Of a DNA stretch of 32,842 nt, positions 1-9,496 are shown piece after piece. The stretch is taken from assembly GCA_029778105.1 (NCBI GenBank), contig JAKOQZ010000088.1:1-32842 (forward strand). The letters run 5' to 3'. The notes below the pieces were generated by a model. That model was given only the letters and a program-made list of their open reading frames with translations. It made no database searches and was not told the DNA's origin. The DNA is from Pseudomonadota bacterium (GTDB lineage Bacteria; Pseudomonadota; Alphaproteobacteria; Micropepsales; Micropepsaceae). Both the position numbers and the translations under genes were made by a program. How positions within the stretch are numbered: the first letter of the stretch is position 1; each line of letters starts with the position of its first letter.

Positions 1-717
1 CTGAAGGACGTCGTGAAGGGCGGCATCCGCGAGCGTTTCGCCGAACTGCGCGCCATGGGCATCCGCACGGTGATGATCACCGGCGACAACGCTCTCACCG
101 CCGCCGCCATCGCGGCCGAGGCCGGCGTCGACGAGTTTCTCGCCCAGGCGACGCCCGAAGCCAAGCTCGCGCTCATCAAGGCCGAACAGGCCAAGGGCAA
201 GCTCGTTGCTATGTGCGGCGACGGCACCAACGATGCCCCTGCGCTGGCGCAGGCCGATGTCGGCGTCGCCATGAACTCCGGCACCGCCGCCGCGCGAGAA
301 GCCGGTAATATGGTCGATCTCGACAGCGACCCGACCAAGCTCATCGAGATCGTCGCCATCGGCAAGCAGTTGTTGATGACACGCGGCGCGCTGACCACCT
401 TCTCCATCGCCAACGACGTCGCGAAATATTTCGCCATCATCCCGGCGATGTTCGTCGCCTTCTATCCCCAGCTCGGCGCGCTCAACGTCATGGGGCTCGC
501 CAGCCCGCAAAGCGCGATCCTCTCGGCGATCATCTTCAACGCGCTCGTCATTCTGGCGCTCGTGCCGCTGGCGCTGAAGGGCGTCGCCTATCGCGCCGTG
601 GGGGCGGCCAGCCTCCTGCGCCGCAACCTGCTCATCTACGGCCTCGGCGGCATCCTCGTGCCGTTCGCCGGCATCAAGCTCATCGACATGGCCGTCAGCG
701 CCATCGGCCTCGCCTGA
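1..717 (+). CDS. kdpB: KdpB, potassium-transporting P-type ATPase subunit B (3' part)
   Basis: This is the C-terminal part (about 238 residues) of KdpB, the P-type ATPase subunit that hydrolyses ATP to drive high-affinity K+ uptake through KdpA in the inner membrane. The reading frame is open from base 1, so the start and the phosphorylated-Asp region lie outside the window. Visible are the P-domain motifs MITGDN and the hinge motif [10 protein letters not shown], followed by KdpB-type [13 protein letters not shown] and several hydrophobic C-terminal membrane helices. kdpC follows after 14 bases. Family members have about 680 residues, so roughly a third is present. The call is secure because kdpC, kdpD and kdpE follow in the canonical order. 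Confidence 0.97.
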   Translation: MKDVVKGGIRERFAELRAMGIRTVMITGDNALTAAAIAAEAGVDEFLAQATPEAKLALIKAEQAKGKLVAMCGDGTNDAPALAQADVGVAMNSGTAAAREAGNMVDLDSDPTKLIEIVAIGKQLLMTRGALTTFSIANDVAKYFAIIPAMFVAFYPQLGALNVMGLASPQSAILSAIIFNALVILALVPLALKGVAYRAVGAASLLRRNLLIYGLGGILVPFAGIKLIDMAVSAIGLA

Positions 718-731
718 AGGACTCCATCACC

Positions 732-1295
732 ATGCTCCGCCATTTCCGCCCCGCTTTCGTGCTGCTCGCGCTTTTCACGCTGCTGACCGGGCTTCTCTAT
801 CCGGCCGCCGTCACCGGCATCGCCCAGACGGTTTTCCCGTCCCAGGCGAACGGCAGCCTTGTCGCCAAGGACGGCCGGACAGTCGGCTCCGCGCTCATCG
901 GCCAGGTCTTCACGTCCGACCGCTATTTCCACGGCCGCCCATCCGCCGCCGGGGCGGGCTATGACGCCAGCGCCTCGTCCGGCTCCAATCTCGGGCCGCT
1001 GAGCCCGGTTCTGATCGACCGCGTAAGGGCCGACGCCGCCGCCCTGCGCGAGGCCGGCGTCGCCGGGCCCATTCCGGCCGATCTCGTCACCACCTCCGCG
1101 TCGGGGCTCGACCCGCACATCACGCCCGAGGCCGCCGCGCTTCAGATCGCCCGTGTGGCCAGCGCCCGCCATCTGTCCGAGGACACGGTGCGCGGCCTCG
1201 TCGCCGCCGCCACCGAGGGTCGCGATCTCGGCCTCCTGGGCGAACCGCGCGTCAACGTGCTGAAGCTCAACCTCGCCCTCGACGCCGCCTCATGA
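732..1295 (+). CDS. kdpC: KdpC, potassium-transporting ATPase subunit C
   Basis: KdpC (187 aa) is the small single-span subunit that stabilises the KdpFABC complex and assists ATP binding by KdpB. Residues 8-30 form one N-terminal membrane helix and the rest is a periplasmic domain. Family motifs seen are GRPSAAG, GSNLGP and the strongly conserved [12 protein letters not shown], and the length is usual for the family. It starts 14 bases after kdpB with AAGGACT upstream as a modest ribosome binding site, so it is surely co-transcribed. kdpD starts 34 bases downstream. Confidence 0.97.
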   Translation: MLRHFRPAFVLLALFTLLTGLLYPAAVTGIAQTVFPSQANGSLVAKDGRTVGSALIGQVFTSDRYFHGRPSAAGAGYDASASSGSNLGPLSPVLIDRVRADAAALREAGVAGPIPADLVTTSASGLDPHITPEAAALQIARVASARHLSEDTVRGLVAAATEGRDLGLLGEPRVNVLKLNLALDAAS

Positions 1296-1329
1296 GGGGG
1301 AATCGGCTTTCCCCCCGTCTTCGGCGATA

Positions 1330-4028
1330 ATGCGCCCTCCTATGGCCGACACGCTCGCCTCCGCATCGTCCCAGCCGTCCGCACCGCGCGGGCGGCTGAA
1401 GATTTTTCTCGGCGCCGCGCCGGGGGTCGGCAAGACCTACGAGATGCTGCTGACCGCGCGGGCGCGCAAAGCCGACGGCGTCGATGTCGTCGTCGGCGTC
1501 GTCGAAACCCACGGCCGCGCCGAGACCGCCGCCCTCGTCGATGGCCTTGAGGCGATCCCGCTGCGCGCCGTCGCGCATGGCGGCCAGTCGCTTTCCGAAA
1601 TGGATCTCGACGCCATTCTCGCCCGCAGGCCCGCTTTGGTCCTCGTCGACGAGCTCGCCCACACCAACGCGCCCGGCAGCCGCCACCCCAAGCGCTATCT
1701 CGACGTGGAGGAGCTTCTCGCCGCAGGCATCGACGTCCTCACCACGCTCAACATCCAGCATGTCGAGAGCCTCAACGACGTCGTCGCCCGCATCACCCGC
1801 ATCCGCGTGCGCGAGACCGTGCCCGACGCCGTGCTCGACGCCGCCGACGACATCGAGATCGTCGACGTGACGCCCGACGACCTCATCCGCCGCCTCCAGG
1901 ACGGCAAGGTCTATGTGCCCGCTCAGGCCCGCCGCGCCCTCGACCGCTTCTTCACGCGCGGCAATCTCACAGCCCTGCGCGAACTGGCGCTGCGCCGCAC
2001 CGCCGACCGGGTCGACACCGCGCTGGTCGATCACATGCGCACGCACGCCATCGACGGGCCCTGGCCCGCGGGCGACCGCCTCCTCGTCTGCATCGCGGCG
2101 GGCGCGAACGCCGAGCATCTCGTGCGCCAGACCCGCCGCATGGCCGACCGCCGCCGCGCGCCGTGGATCGCGCTTCATGTCGAACTCCCCGCCGACACCG
2201 CCCTGAGCGAGGCCGCCAAGGCCGAACTCGGCGAAGCCATGCGCCTCGCCGAACGCCTCGGCGGCGAGGCCGTCACCCTGCCCGGCGGCCATCTCGCCGA
2301 CGACATCCTCGCGCTGGCCCGCGAGCGCAACGTCACCGACATCGTGATCGGCCGCCGCCGCCGCATCTGGTCCTTCGGCCGTCGTCTCTCCGACGCGCTC
2401 GCCGCCGAGGCCGGCCCCATCGCGGTCACGACGCTCGGCGGCGAGACCCCGTCCGCCGCCGCGCCGCGCGCCCGCGGGGCGCCGCCCGGCCTGCCCGCCT
2501 TCGCCGTCACCGCGCTCGCCGTCATCGCCGCGACCGGCCTCGGCCAGCTCATTCAGCCGGTCGTCGGGCTCGAGACCATCGATCTGGTCTATCTCGTCGC
2601 CGTGCTCGGCGTCGCAGCCGCCTTCGGCACCTGGCCGGCGCTGCTCGCCAGCCTCACCGCCTCGCTCGCCTACAACTTCTTCTTCCTGCCGCCGGTCCAC
2701 ACCTTCACGATCGCCGACCCGGCCAATATCGCGGCGTTCCTCGTCTTCCTGATCGTCGCGCTGGTGGTCAGCCAGCTCGCCGCCAGGGTGAGGGCGCAGG
2801 TCATCGCGGCCCGCGCCCGCGCCCGCACCACCGAGGCGCTCTACGGCTTCAGCCGCAAGCTCGCCGCCGCCGCCTCGCTCGACGATCTGCTCTGGGCGGT
2901 CGCCTTCCAGATCGCCTCGCTGCTGCGGCTCGAGGTCGTTCTGCTGATGCCCGAGAACGGCACGCTCGCGGTCCGCGCCGCCTACCCGCCCGACGACGAT
3001 CTCGACGCGGCCGATCTCGGCGCGGCGCGCTGGGCGCTCGACCGCGGCCGCGAGGCGGGGCGCGGGGCCGATACGCTGCCCGGCGCGAGGCGGCTGTTCG
3101 TGCCGCTGGCGACGCCCAAAGGCGTCGTCGGCGTCGCCGGCCTCGCGCGCCCGGGCGAGGGACCGCTGCTCGCGCCCGAAGGCCGCCGCCTGCTCGACGC
3201 CCTGCTCGGCCAGGCCGCCATCGCCATCGAGCGCACCGCGCTCAGCCACGAGATGGAGGCCGCCCGCGTCGAAACCGAAACCGAGCGCCTGCGCTCCGCC
3301 CTTCTCGCCTCGCTCAGCCACGATCTGAAGACGCCGCTCGCCGCCATTCTCGGCGCCGCCACCACCATCCGCGAATACGGCTCGCTCATCGACGCCCGGG
3401 CGGGCGGCGATCTCATCGAGACCATCGAGACCGAGGCCGCGCGCATGTCGCGCTTCGTCTCCAACCTGCTCGATCTCTCGCGGCTGGAATCGGGCGCCAT
3501 CCGCATCGACGCGTCGCCCGTCGATCTCGCCGACCAGGCCGCCAGCGCCGCCGCCCGCACCCGGCATCTCATCGGCGCGCGCACGCTCACCCTCGACGTT
3601 CCCGCAAGCCTGCCTATGGTGAGCGCCGATGCGCTGCTGCTGGAGCAGGTGCTGGTGAATCTCATCGAAAACGCCGCGCGCTACACCCCCGCCGACGCGG
3701 CCATCTCCATCGCCGCGCGCCGCAGCGAGGCGGGCGTCACGCTCGATGTCGGCGATAACGGCCCCGGCATCGCCGCCGCCGATCTGCCGCGCCTGTTCGA
3801 GCCCTATTTCCGCGCCGCCGACCGCGACCGTCGCAGCGCCGGGGCCGGGCTCGGCCTCGCCATCTGCCGCGGCTTCATGCGAGCCATGGGCGGCGCGATC
3901 GAGGCGCGCAATCGCGAGACCGGAACCGGCGCCATCTTCACGCTCACCTTCCCGGCCGCCCTCATCGTCGCGCCGCCGGCCGGCGCCGCCGCCGAGACAG
4001 CCCCCGAAGCAACCCCCGAGACGGCGGC

Positions 4029-4032
<4 letters not shown>
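1330..4032 (+). CDS. kdpD: KdpD, osmosensitive K+ channel sensor histidine kinase
   Basis: KdpD (900 aa, full length) is the membrane sensor kinase that activates KdpE when K+ is limiting. Order of domains: an N-terminal KdpD domain with Walker A GAAPGVGKT (28-36) and VDELAHTN; a universal-stress-like domain to about 370; four membrane helices (about 390-495); a GAF-like region; the phospho-acceptor H-box SLSHDLKTPL with His664; and an ATPase domain with ENAARYTP, GDNGPGI and GAGLGLAI. An alternative ATG lies at 1342; neither start has a clear Shine-Dalgarno, so I kept the longer form. Its stop overlaps the kdpE start by 4 bases. The tail after the ATPase domain (about residues 880-900) is Ala/Pro/Thr-rich and probably unstructured. 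Confidence 0.97.
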
Positions 4033-4712
<680 letters not shown>

Positions 4713-4792
4713 GGCCATCGCCTCGTCCGCGCCCGCCGCCGCCCCATCAAGGCCGCCGCGATTGACACGCCTCCGGGCGGCGCGCACCGTCC

Positions 4793-4807
4793 GTCAACTA
4801 AACTGAC
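4793..4807. promoter_or_regulatory. Putative MarR operator, site A
   Basis: GTCAACTAAACTGAC is a GTCA-N7-TGAC palindrome, 45 bases before the ATG of the SnoaL-like gene. The same architecture recurs at 6506, 7183 and 11660 and in degenerate form at 7149, so it is probably the binding site of the MarR protein encoded at 6613. Confidence 0.6.
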
Positions 4808-4851
4808 AACAAAGACGGTCGTCATGCGGCCGCATGCAGGAGGACGCGAAA

Positions 4852-5235
4852 ATGGCCGACACGCTCGAAAGCATCGCCGCGACGGCGGCGCGGTTCTTCG
4901 ACGCCGTGGAGAACGGAGACCCCGACACGCTGGCGGCGATCTACGATCCGGCCGTCGAGATCTGGCACAACACCGACCGTCTCACCATCACGCGCGAGGA
5001 GAACCTCGTCGTTCTGCGCGCCTTCATCGAACGCGCGCCGCGCCGGCGCTATACCGACCGCCGCCTCGTCGCCTTTCCGGGCGGCTTCGTGCAGCAGCAT
5101 CTGCTCATCGCCGAATTCGCCAACGGCAAGGTGCTCGAACTGCCCGCCTGCATCGTCTGCGCGGTCAGCGGCGGGCGCATCACGCGCCTCGACGAATATT
5201 TCGACAGCAAGCCGCTCGAACGGCTCGCCGGATAA
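4852..5235 (+). CDS. SnoaL-like / NTF2-fold protein
   Basis: This 127-aa cytosolic protein has the size and pattern of the SnoaL/ketosteroid-isomerase-like (NTF2-fold) superfamily. It opens with a helix containing ARFFDAVENGDPDTLAAIYD, followed by alternating strands and the ending ITRLDEYFDS, which is typical of this fold. The ATG at 4852 is chosen over an in-frame ATG at 4834 because AGGAGG at 4838-4843 sits at the right distance. Such proteins may be isomerases, cyclases, hydrolases or only ligand binders, so the substrate is unknown. A palindromic operator shared with the MarR-linked genes lies 45 bases upstream, which places it in the same regulon as the VOC, CoA-transferase and receptor genes. 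It converges on the next gene with 16 bases between. Confidence 0.85.
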   Translation: MADTLESIAATAARFFDAVENGDPDTLAAIYDPAVEIWHNTDRLTITREENLVVLRAFIERAPRRRYTDRRLVAFPGGFVQQHLLIAEFANGKVLELPACIVCAVSGGRITRLDEYFDSKPLERLAG

Positions 5236-5251
5236 GGGGCCCGGCGGCGCC

Positions 5252-5905
5252 TCAGTCTTCGGCGGGCTTGCGCCCGGTATCCAGAAAGTCCGTCGCCGCG
5301 AAATCGGTCGGCGCCGCGATCTCCACGATCGGATCGTCGCGGTCGTCGAACTCCAGGCGCAGCGCCCGCGTCATCACCGCATGCATGTCGTACATGCAGG
5401 TGATGTAGGTGAACTCCAGGATCTCCTCATCCGACAGGAACGTCTTGAGCTTGGCGAACAGGGCGTCCGGCACGCGGCCGTTCTGCGTGGTCAGGCAGTC
5501 GGTATAGGCCAGGACCGTGCGCTCCTTCTCGTCGAAGCAGGTCGCGACCTGCCAGTGCGGCACGGCGGCGATCTTCTCTTCCGGCACGTTGAGGCCGCGC
5601 AGCGACTTGCAGTGCTGCGAGAATACGAACTGGCTGCCCTTCACGAATCCGGCGCGCGTCTGGCCCAGCTCGCGCAGCACCGGATCGATCTTGCGGTTGG
5701 GGCTGCGATAGAAGGCGAAGCCCTTGCACGCATGCTCAAGGCATTCCGGCACAAGCGCGAACACGGTCCACCAGTCGCCGGGCGTGCCGGTCGCCGTGCC
5801 GGGCTCGGCGACCGGATCGCGATCGCCGAACAGCAGGTCGTACATGCGCAGCACGGTCTTGTCCGTCGCCTCGGCGCGCGGCACCTGCCTCAGACGGATG
5901 GTCAT
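5252..5905 (-). CDS. Carboxymuconolactone decarboxylase (CMD)/AhpD-like family protein
   Basis: This 217-aa protein resembles the CMD-like branch of the AhpD superfamily. The helical core contains REL-GQTRAGFVKGSQFVFSQH followed by GLNVPEEKIAAV, which matches the family pattern in which an H-rich helix precedes a GL-EEI turn. AhpD peroxidase-type proteins carry a CxxC pair with a His. Here only HCKS is present in that position, so peroxidase activity is unlikely and a CMD-like or unknown activity is more plausible. The ATG lies three bases after the stop of the VOC gene, so the two form an operon (VOC first). Expression is likely set by operator site B upstream of VOC. Role in the pathway is inferred only from the neighbours. 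Confidence 0.8.
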   Translation of the reverse strand: MTIRLRQVPRAEATDKTVLRMYDLLFGDRDPVAEPGTATGTPGDWWTVFALVPECLEHACKGFAFYRSPNRKIDPVLRELGQTRAGFVKGSQFVFSQHCKSLRGLNVPEEKIAAVPHWQVATCFDEKERTVLAYTDCLTTQNGRVPDALFAKLKTFLSDEEILEFTYITCMYDMHAVMTRALRLEFDDRDDPIVEIAAPTDFAATDFLDTGRKPAED

Positions 5906-5908
5906 GGC

Positions 5909-6439
5909 TCAGGCCTCTGCCGGTTCGACGGCGCGGGCCGGCGTGTGCCGCACATCTTCGGGGCCGAAGACTTTCGTCGTGGCCGCCAGCTCCATCATGA
6001 TGCCGTTGGGATCGGTGAAATAGACCGAGCGCACGAAGACGCCGGGATGCATCTTCGCCGAGACGCCGCCGTCGCTGTCGTCGTGATTGATGACCACCGG
6101 CAGCACCTTCACGCCGGCCGCCTCCAGCTTGGCGCGATATTCGTCCAGCTTGTCCTCGGGCACCGAGAACGCGACATGGTTCATCGATCCGACCGCCGAT
6201 TTGGAATCGGCGGGGAAGTCGCGCACCGATGCGACGCCCGGGGCCGCCTTGGGCGCATCGGCCCACCAGAAGAACGCCAGCAGATTGTCGCCGCCGCAAT
6301 CGAAGAAGAAATGCTGTCCGCCCGACGGCAGGGCCACGGTCTTCACCAGCGGCATGTTCAGCACGCCGGTATAGAACTTCACCGTCTCTTCCATGTCGCG
6401 GCAAACCAGCGCGAGGTGATTGATCCCTGTGGTCCGCAT
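5909..6439 (-). CDS. VOC superfamily (glyoxalase/extradiol dioxygenase-fold) protein
   Basis: This 176-aa protein is a two-module VOC metalloenzyme. The first module begins INHLALVCRDMEETVKFYTGVL (metal-ligand His8) and the second begins MNHVAFSVPEDKLDEYRAKL. A final acidic ligand is offered by DPNGIMMELA. The start at 6439 is chosen because GGAGGAGA precedes it at good spacing; an upstream extension would be Arg-rich and without homologous character. VOC enzymes include lyases, isomerases, epimerases and dioxygenases; the substrate cannot be told. It is the first gene of a two-gene unit with the CMD-like protein and diverges from the MarR gene, with a shared operator between them. Confidence 0.9.
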   Translation of the reverse strand: MRTTGINHLALVCRDMEETVKFYTGVLNMPLVKTVALPSGGQHFFFDCGGDNLLAFFWWADAPKAAPGVASVRDFPADSKSAVGSMNHVAFSVPEDKLDEYRAKLEAAGVKVLPVVINHDDSDGGVSAKMHPGVFVRSVYFTDPNGIMMELAATTKVFGPEDVRHTPARAVEPAEA

Positions 6440-6462
6440 GGCGTTCTCCTCCCCACCCACTT

Positions 6463-6494
6463 TATCGGGTCGTGTTCGGCGCAACCTATCGGGT
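6463..6494 (-). repeat. Direct repeat TATCGGGT (two copies) in the VOC-MarR intergenic region
   Basis: TATCGGGT occurs at 6463-6470 and 6487-6494, 24 bases apart, between the VOC start and operator B. The second copy sits in CAACCTATCGGGT; a near-identical CAACTTATCGGGT lies upstream of the lasso ABC gene at 18742-18754. Function is unknown; it could be promoter or activator sequence for VOC. Confidence 0.35.
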
Positions 6495-6505
6495 GCGCGC
6501 AATTC

Positions 6506-6520
6506 GTCAACTTAATTGAT
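6506..6520. promoter_or_regulatory. Putative MarR operator, site B
   Basis: GTCAACTTAATTGAT lies 67 bases from the VOC start and 93 bases from the MarR start. Its inner 13 bases, TCAACTTAATTGA, are identical to the reverse complement of site C at 11660-11674. The position between divergent genes fits an autoregulatory MarR operator. Confidence 0.65.
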
Positions 6521-6612
6521 GAAATCCGAATGGACGCCCGGCGCGCTGGCGGCTTTCGCCGCATGCCGTTCGGCCTTAGGCTGCACGCTCCCTCGTATTC
6601 GCTGCGGACCGT

Positions 6613-7119
6613 ATGCAAGAGACCCGCTTTCTGATCGTCCCCCTGCTTCAGGGCTTTTTCTGGTTTGACGACGGCCTTCAGGCGCTCCTGCAGAAAAAGG
6701 GATGGGGCCACGTCACCCGTCCGCAATCCATGGTGATGATCAATATTCTCAGCGGCACGGTGCGCCCGTCCGACATCGCCCGCAACCTGGGCATTTCGCG
6801 CCAGGCGATCCACTCGACGATCAACCAGATGGTCGAGATGGGCATGCTTGAAATGCGCGACGATCCCGAAGACGGCCGCTCCAAGGTGGCGGCCTTGTCG
6901 GGCATGGGCGAGGAAATGCGCATGGACGCGAACGCCGCCGTCGAGGCCCTCTCTGACGAGCTCGCGCGCCGCATCGGCAAGGCCAATATCGCCGCGCTCC
7001 ACAAGGCCTTCGCCGCCGACTGGGGCGCCCCGCCGCTCACCCCGGAAGAGCTCGGCATCGCCGAACCGGCCGCGCCCGCCGGCAAGGCCAAAGCGAACGC
7101 GAAGGCGAAGCGGCGCTGA
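6613..7119 (+). CDS. MarR-family transcriptional regulator
   Basis: This 168-aa protein is a MarR-type winged-helix repressor. The DNA-binding part is clear: VRPSDIARNLGISRQAIHSTINQ (helix-turn-helix) followed by the MarR wing signature DDPEDGRSK. The N-terminal helix has an aromatic stretch GFFWFDDGLQALL and the C-terminus is an Ala/Lys-rich tail. MarR proteins usually repress divergent and nearby genes and release DNA on binding a small phenolic, acyl-CoA or similar ligand. The ATG at 6613 has only a weak ribosome site. Operator B in the divergent region and matching palindromes before the SnoaL-like gene, the TonB receptor and the CoA-transferase point to a local regulon. The ligand is unknown. 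Confidence 0.9.
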   Translation: MQETRFLIVPLLQGFFWFDDGLQALLQKKGWGHVTRPQSMVMINILSGTVRPSDIARNLGISRQAIHSTINQMVEMGMLEMRDDPEDGRSKVAALSGMGEEMRMDANAAVEALSDELARRIGKANIAALHKAFAADWGAPPLTPEELGIAEPAAPAGKAKANAKAKRR

Positions 7120-7148
7120 CGCCGCGCGCCGGGTGCGACAAAATATCT

Positions 7149-7163
7149 GTCATATAGATTTAC
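7149..7163. promoter_or_regulatory. Putative MarR operator, degenerate site D1
   Basis: GTCATATAGATTTAC keeps one GTCA arm and a TTAC arm, centred 34 bases upstream of site D2. It may be a weaker second site upstream of the TonB receptor. Confidence 0.4.
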
Positions 7164-7182
7164 AAAATTGCCGCCGTAGATC

Positions 7183-7197
7183 GTCATCTAGGTTGAC
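7183..7197. promoter_or_regulatory. Putative MarR operator, site D2
   Basis: GTCATCTAGGTTGAC is a GTCA-N7-TGAC palindrome 78 bases before the receptor ATG. It overlaps TTGACA (7194-7199), a possible -35 element, although no convincing -10 was found. Overlap with a -35 would suit repression. Confidence 0.55.
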
Positions 7198-7274
7198 AAT
7201 AATTCTCCCTCCCGCATTCTCGCGGCAATAACCGGACAAAGCGCCGGACATAAAAATCCATGGGAGGAGATTTA

Positions 7275-9443
7275 ATGCGGTCACGTACGCGCACGCGCAC
7301 ACTCATGTCTTCGGCGGCCCTGTTGTGCCTGTCGGGACTGGCTTTCGCTCAGGCCCCCGCGCCGGCAGGCGACACCGACGATGCCGGCGAGGAAGTCGTC
7401 GTCACCGCGCAGAAGCGCGAACAGCGCCTGCAGGACGTCCCGCTTTCGGTGACCGCCTTCACCGCGAAGACGCTGGAAAACCAGGCGACGCAGAGCCTCA
7501 CCGATCTCAACGCCAAATCGCCGAACGTCGTTCTCGCGCCGGTCGGCGCCTATCCTTACGCCAGCGCCTTCTACATGCGCGGCCTTGGCTTCGCCGACGT
7601 GGAATCCTCGTTCGAGCCTTCGGTCGGCGTCGAAATGAACGGCGTCTATCTGGCGCGCAACTCCGGCGCGCTGCAGGATTTCTTCGACATCGCCTCGGTC
7701 GAGGTTCTGCGCGGGCCCCAGGGCACGCTCTACGGCCGCAACACGATCGGCGGCGTGGTCGCGGTGCGCACCAAGCGCCCCGACGGATCGTTCGGCGGCG
7801 AGGCGATGGGCACGATCGGCGATCATGGCCGGCGCGAGGCGCGGTTCGCGATGAACTTCCCGATCAGCGCCGATCTCGCCGGCCGCGTCTCGCTGCTCTA
7901 CAAGACCTATGACGGCTATACGTGGAACGCGACGCGCGGCGTCAAGGAAGGCGACAGCGAAACGCTCGCCGGCCGCCTCACCCTCGCCTACACGCCTTCC
8001 GAGAATTTCGACGCGACGCTGATTCTCGACATCAATCAGGAGCGCGGCTCGGGCGCCTCGTTCCGCAACGCCTCGCTTCCCGGACAGGTCTACGCCAATC
8101 CCGGCTTCGCGACGACCGGCGGCGATCCGCGCATCGTCTATGGCGGCGCGCCGATTTTCGCCGACCTCGACACCTGGGGCGCCGCGCTGGAGATGAACTG
8201 GAACCTCGGCGCCGGCACGCTCACCTCGATCACCGGCTATCGCGAGTTCAAGGATCGCGTCTTCTCCGACTATGACGCCAGCGCGCTCACCTTCTTCCAG
8301 GCGCTGCGCGACCAGACGCACTGGCAGTTCAGCCAGGAGCTGCGCCTCGCCTCCAACGGCGACGGGCCGCTCAACTACGTCGTCGGCGCGTTCCTGCTCG
8401 ATCAGAACTACGACATCTCGAACGCCCAGTCGGGCCTCATCTATGGCGGCGGCACGCTGGTCCAGCTCGCCAGCCAGGACAACACGGCCTACGCCATCTT
8501 CGGCCAGCTCGATTACAACGTGACCGAAAAGCTCATCCTCACGGCGGGCGGGCGCTACAGCTTCGAAAAGAAGACGTTCACCAACGATCCGCTCGGCGCG
8601 GTCGGCCCCTCCACCTTCGAGAAGAGCTGGGACGATTTCTCGCCCAAGCTCGGCGTCTCCTACGCCTTCAACGACGACATTCTGCTCTACGCCCAGTGGC
8701 AGCAGGGTTTCCGCAGCGGCGGCTATAACGGCCGCGCGGCGACGCCCACCTCCGTCGGCCCCTATGATGCGGAGAATGTCGACGCCTACGAAGCCGGCCT
8801 CAAGATGACGCTGGACGAGGGCAGGCTGCGGCTCAATCTCGCGGCCTTCTCCAACACCTATTCCGACATGCAGACCGGCGTGCAGGGCCTCACCAGCGGC
8901 GGCCTCTACGAAACCATCATCGTCAACGCCGCGTCGGCCAGCATCAAGGGCTTCGAGGTCGAGGCGAACTGGGCGGTCGGGGGCGGCTTCACGCTCAACG
9001 CGTCGGTCGGCTATCTCGACGCCGGGTTCGACGACTTCTTCGCCGATCTCACCAGCGACGGCGTAAGCAACCCGACCGACAATTCCGACCTGCCGATGCC
9101 CTATGCGCCCAAATGGTCCGGCTCGCTCGGCCTGACCTACGCGCACGATTTCGAGTTCGGGCGCCTCACCTTCAACACCAATGTCGTCTACATGGACGAC
9201 ATGTACACTGCGGGCGGCACCATCAACCGCGTGTCGGACGTGCAGGTGCGCGAGGAGAACACGCTGCTCGACGCCACGCTGGCTCTCGACGCGCCGGACG
9301 ATACCTGGCGCATTGCGCTCTGGGGCAAGAACCTCACCGACGAACTGGTCATCAACAACACGTTCAATATCGGCCCGCTCGGCAATCTGCGCATCTATGC
9401 GCCGCCGCGCACCTGGGGGCTCGATCTCACCGTCCGCTTCTGA
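7275..9443 (+). CDS. TonB-dependent outer-membrane receptor
   Basis: This 722-aa protein is a TonB-dependent transporter of the outer membrane. It starts with an Arg-rich signal peptide ending near LAFAQA, then a TonB box EEVVVTAQKREQRLQDVP, a plug domain with VEVLRGPQGTLYGRNTIGG, and a long beta-barrel ending in the usual aromatic residue (LTVRF). The ATG at 7275 follows GGGAGGAG; an in-frame ATG at 7260 lies inside that site and is rejected. No FecR-type signalling extension is present. The 'AQKREQRLQDVPLSVTAF' style is typical of alphaproteobacterial receptors for organic substrates rather than only siderophores. Two MarR-type operators upstream place it in the catabolic regulon, so it probably imports that pathway's substrate. 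Confidence 0.95.
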   Translation: MRSRTRTRTLMSSAALLCLSGLAFAQAPAPAGDTDDAGEEVVVTAQKREQRLQDVPLSVTAFTAKTLENQATQSLTDLNAKSPNVVLAPVGAYPYASAFYMRGLGFADVESSFEPSVGVEMNGVYLARNSGALQDFFDIASVEVLRGPQGTLYGRNTIGGVVAVRTKRPDGSFGGEAMGTIGDHGRREARFAMNFPISADLAGRVSLLYKTYDGYTWNATRGVKEGDSETLAGRLTLAYTPSENFDATLILDINQERGSGASFRNASLPGQVYANPGFATTGGDPRIVYGGAPIFADLDTWGAALEMNWNLGAGTLTSITGYREFKDRVFSDYDASALTFFQALRDQTHWQFSQELRLASNGDGPLNYVVGAFLLDQNYDISNAQSGLIYGGGTLVQLASQDNTAYAIFGQLDYNVTEKLILTAGGRYSFEKKTFTNDPLGAVGPSTFEKSWDDFSPKLGVSYAFNDDILLYAQWQQGFRSGGYNGRAATPTSVGPYDAENVDAYEAGLKMTLDEGRLRLNLAAFSNTYSDMQTGVQGLTSGGLYETIIVNAASASIKGFEVEANWAVGGGFTLNASVGYLDAGFDDFFADLTSDGVSNPTDNSDLPMPYAPKWSGSLGLTYAHDFEFGRLTFNTNVVYMDDMYTAGGTINRVSDVQVREENTLLDATLALDAPDDTWRIALWGKNLTDELVINNTFNIGPLGNLRIYAPPRTWGLDLTVRF

Positions 9444-9464
9444 AACGGCCGGCGCAGATAACGA

Positions 9465-9496
9465 AAGGGGCCGCGCTCACAAGGCGCGGCCTTTTT
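9465..9496 (+). terminator. Rho-independent terminator after the TonB receptor
   Basis: GGCCGCGC (9469-9476) and GCGCGGCC (9484-9491) form a perfect 8-bp stem with a 7-base loop, followed by TTTTT. The T run overlaps the stop of the opposing lyase gene, so it separates the two converging units. Confidence 0.85.

Noticed and set aside
1267-3567. Long open frame (766 aa) on the minus strand across kdpC/kdpD
   Set aside because: It is antisense to a clear kdpD gene, composed of low-complexity Gly/Ala/Arg/Asp/Glu, and arises from high GC at third positions.
7281-9146. 621-aa minus-strand frame across the TonB receptor
   Set aside because: The plus strand has a full TonB-dependent receptor with signal peptide and C-terminal aromatic residue; the antisense frame is a composition artefact.
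7275-9443. TonB receptor as part of the lasso system (proteobacterial lasso clusters often have one)
   Set aside because: It lies outside the lasso operon on the other strand, has MarR operators, and no lasso isopeptidase or FecI/FecR genes are present.
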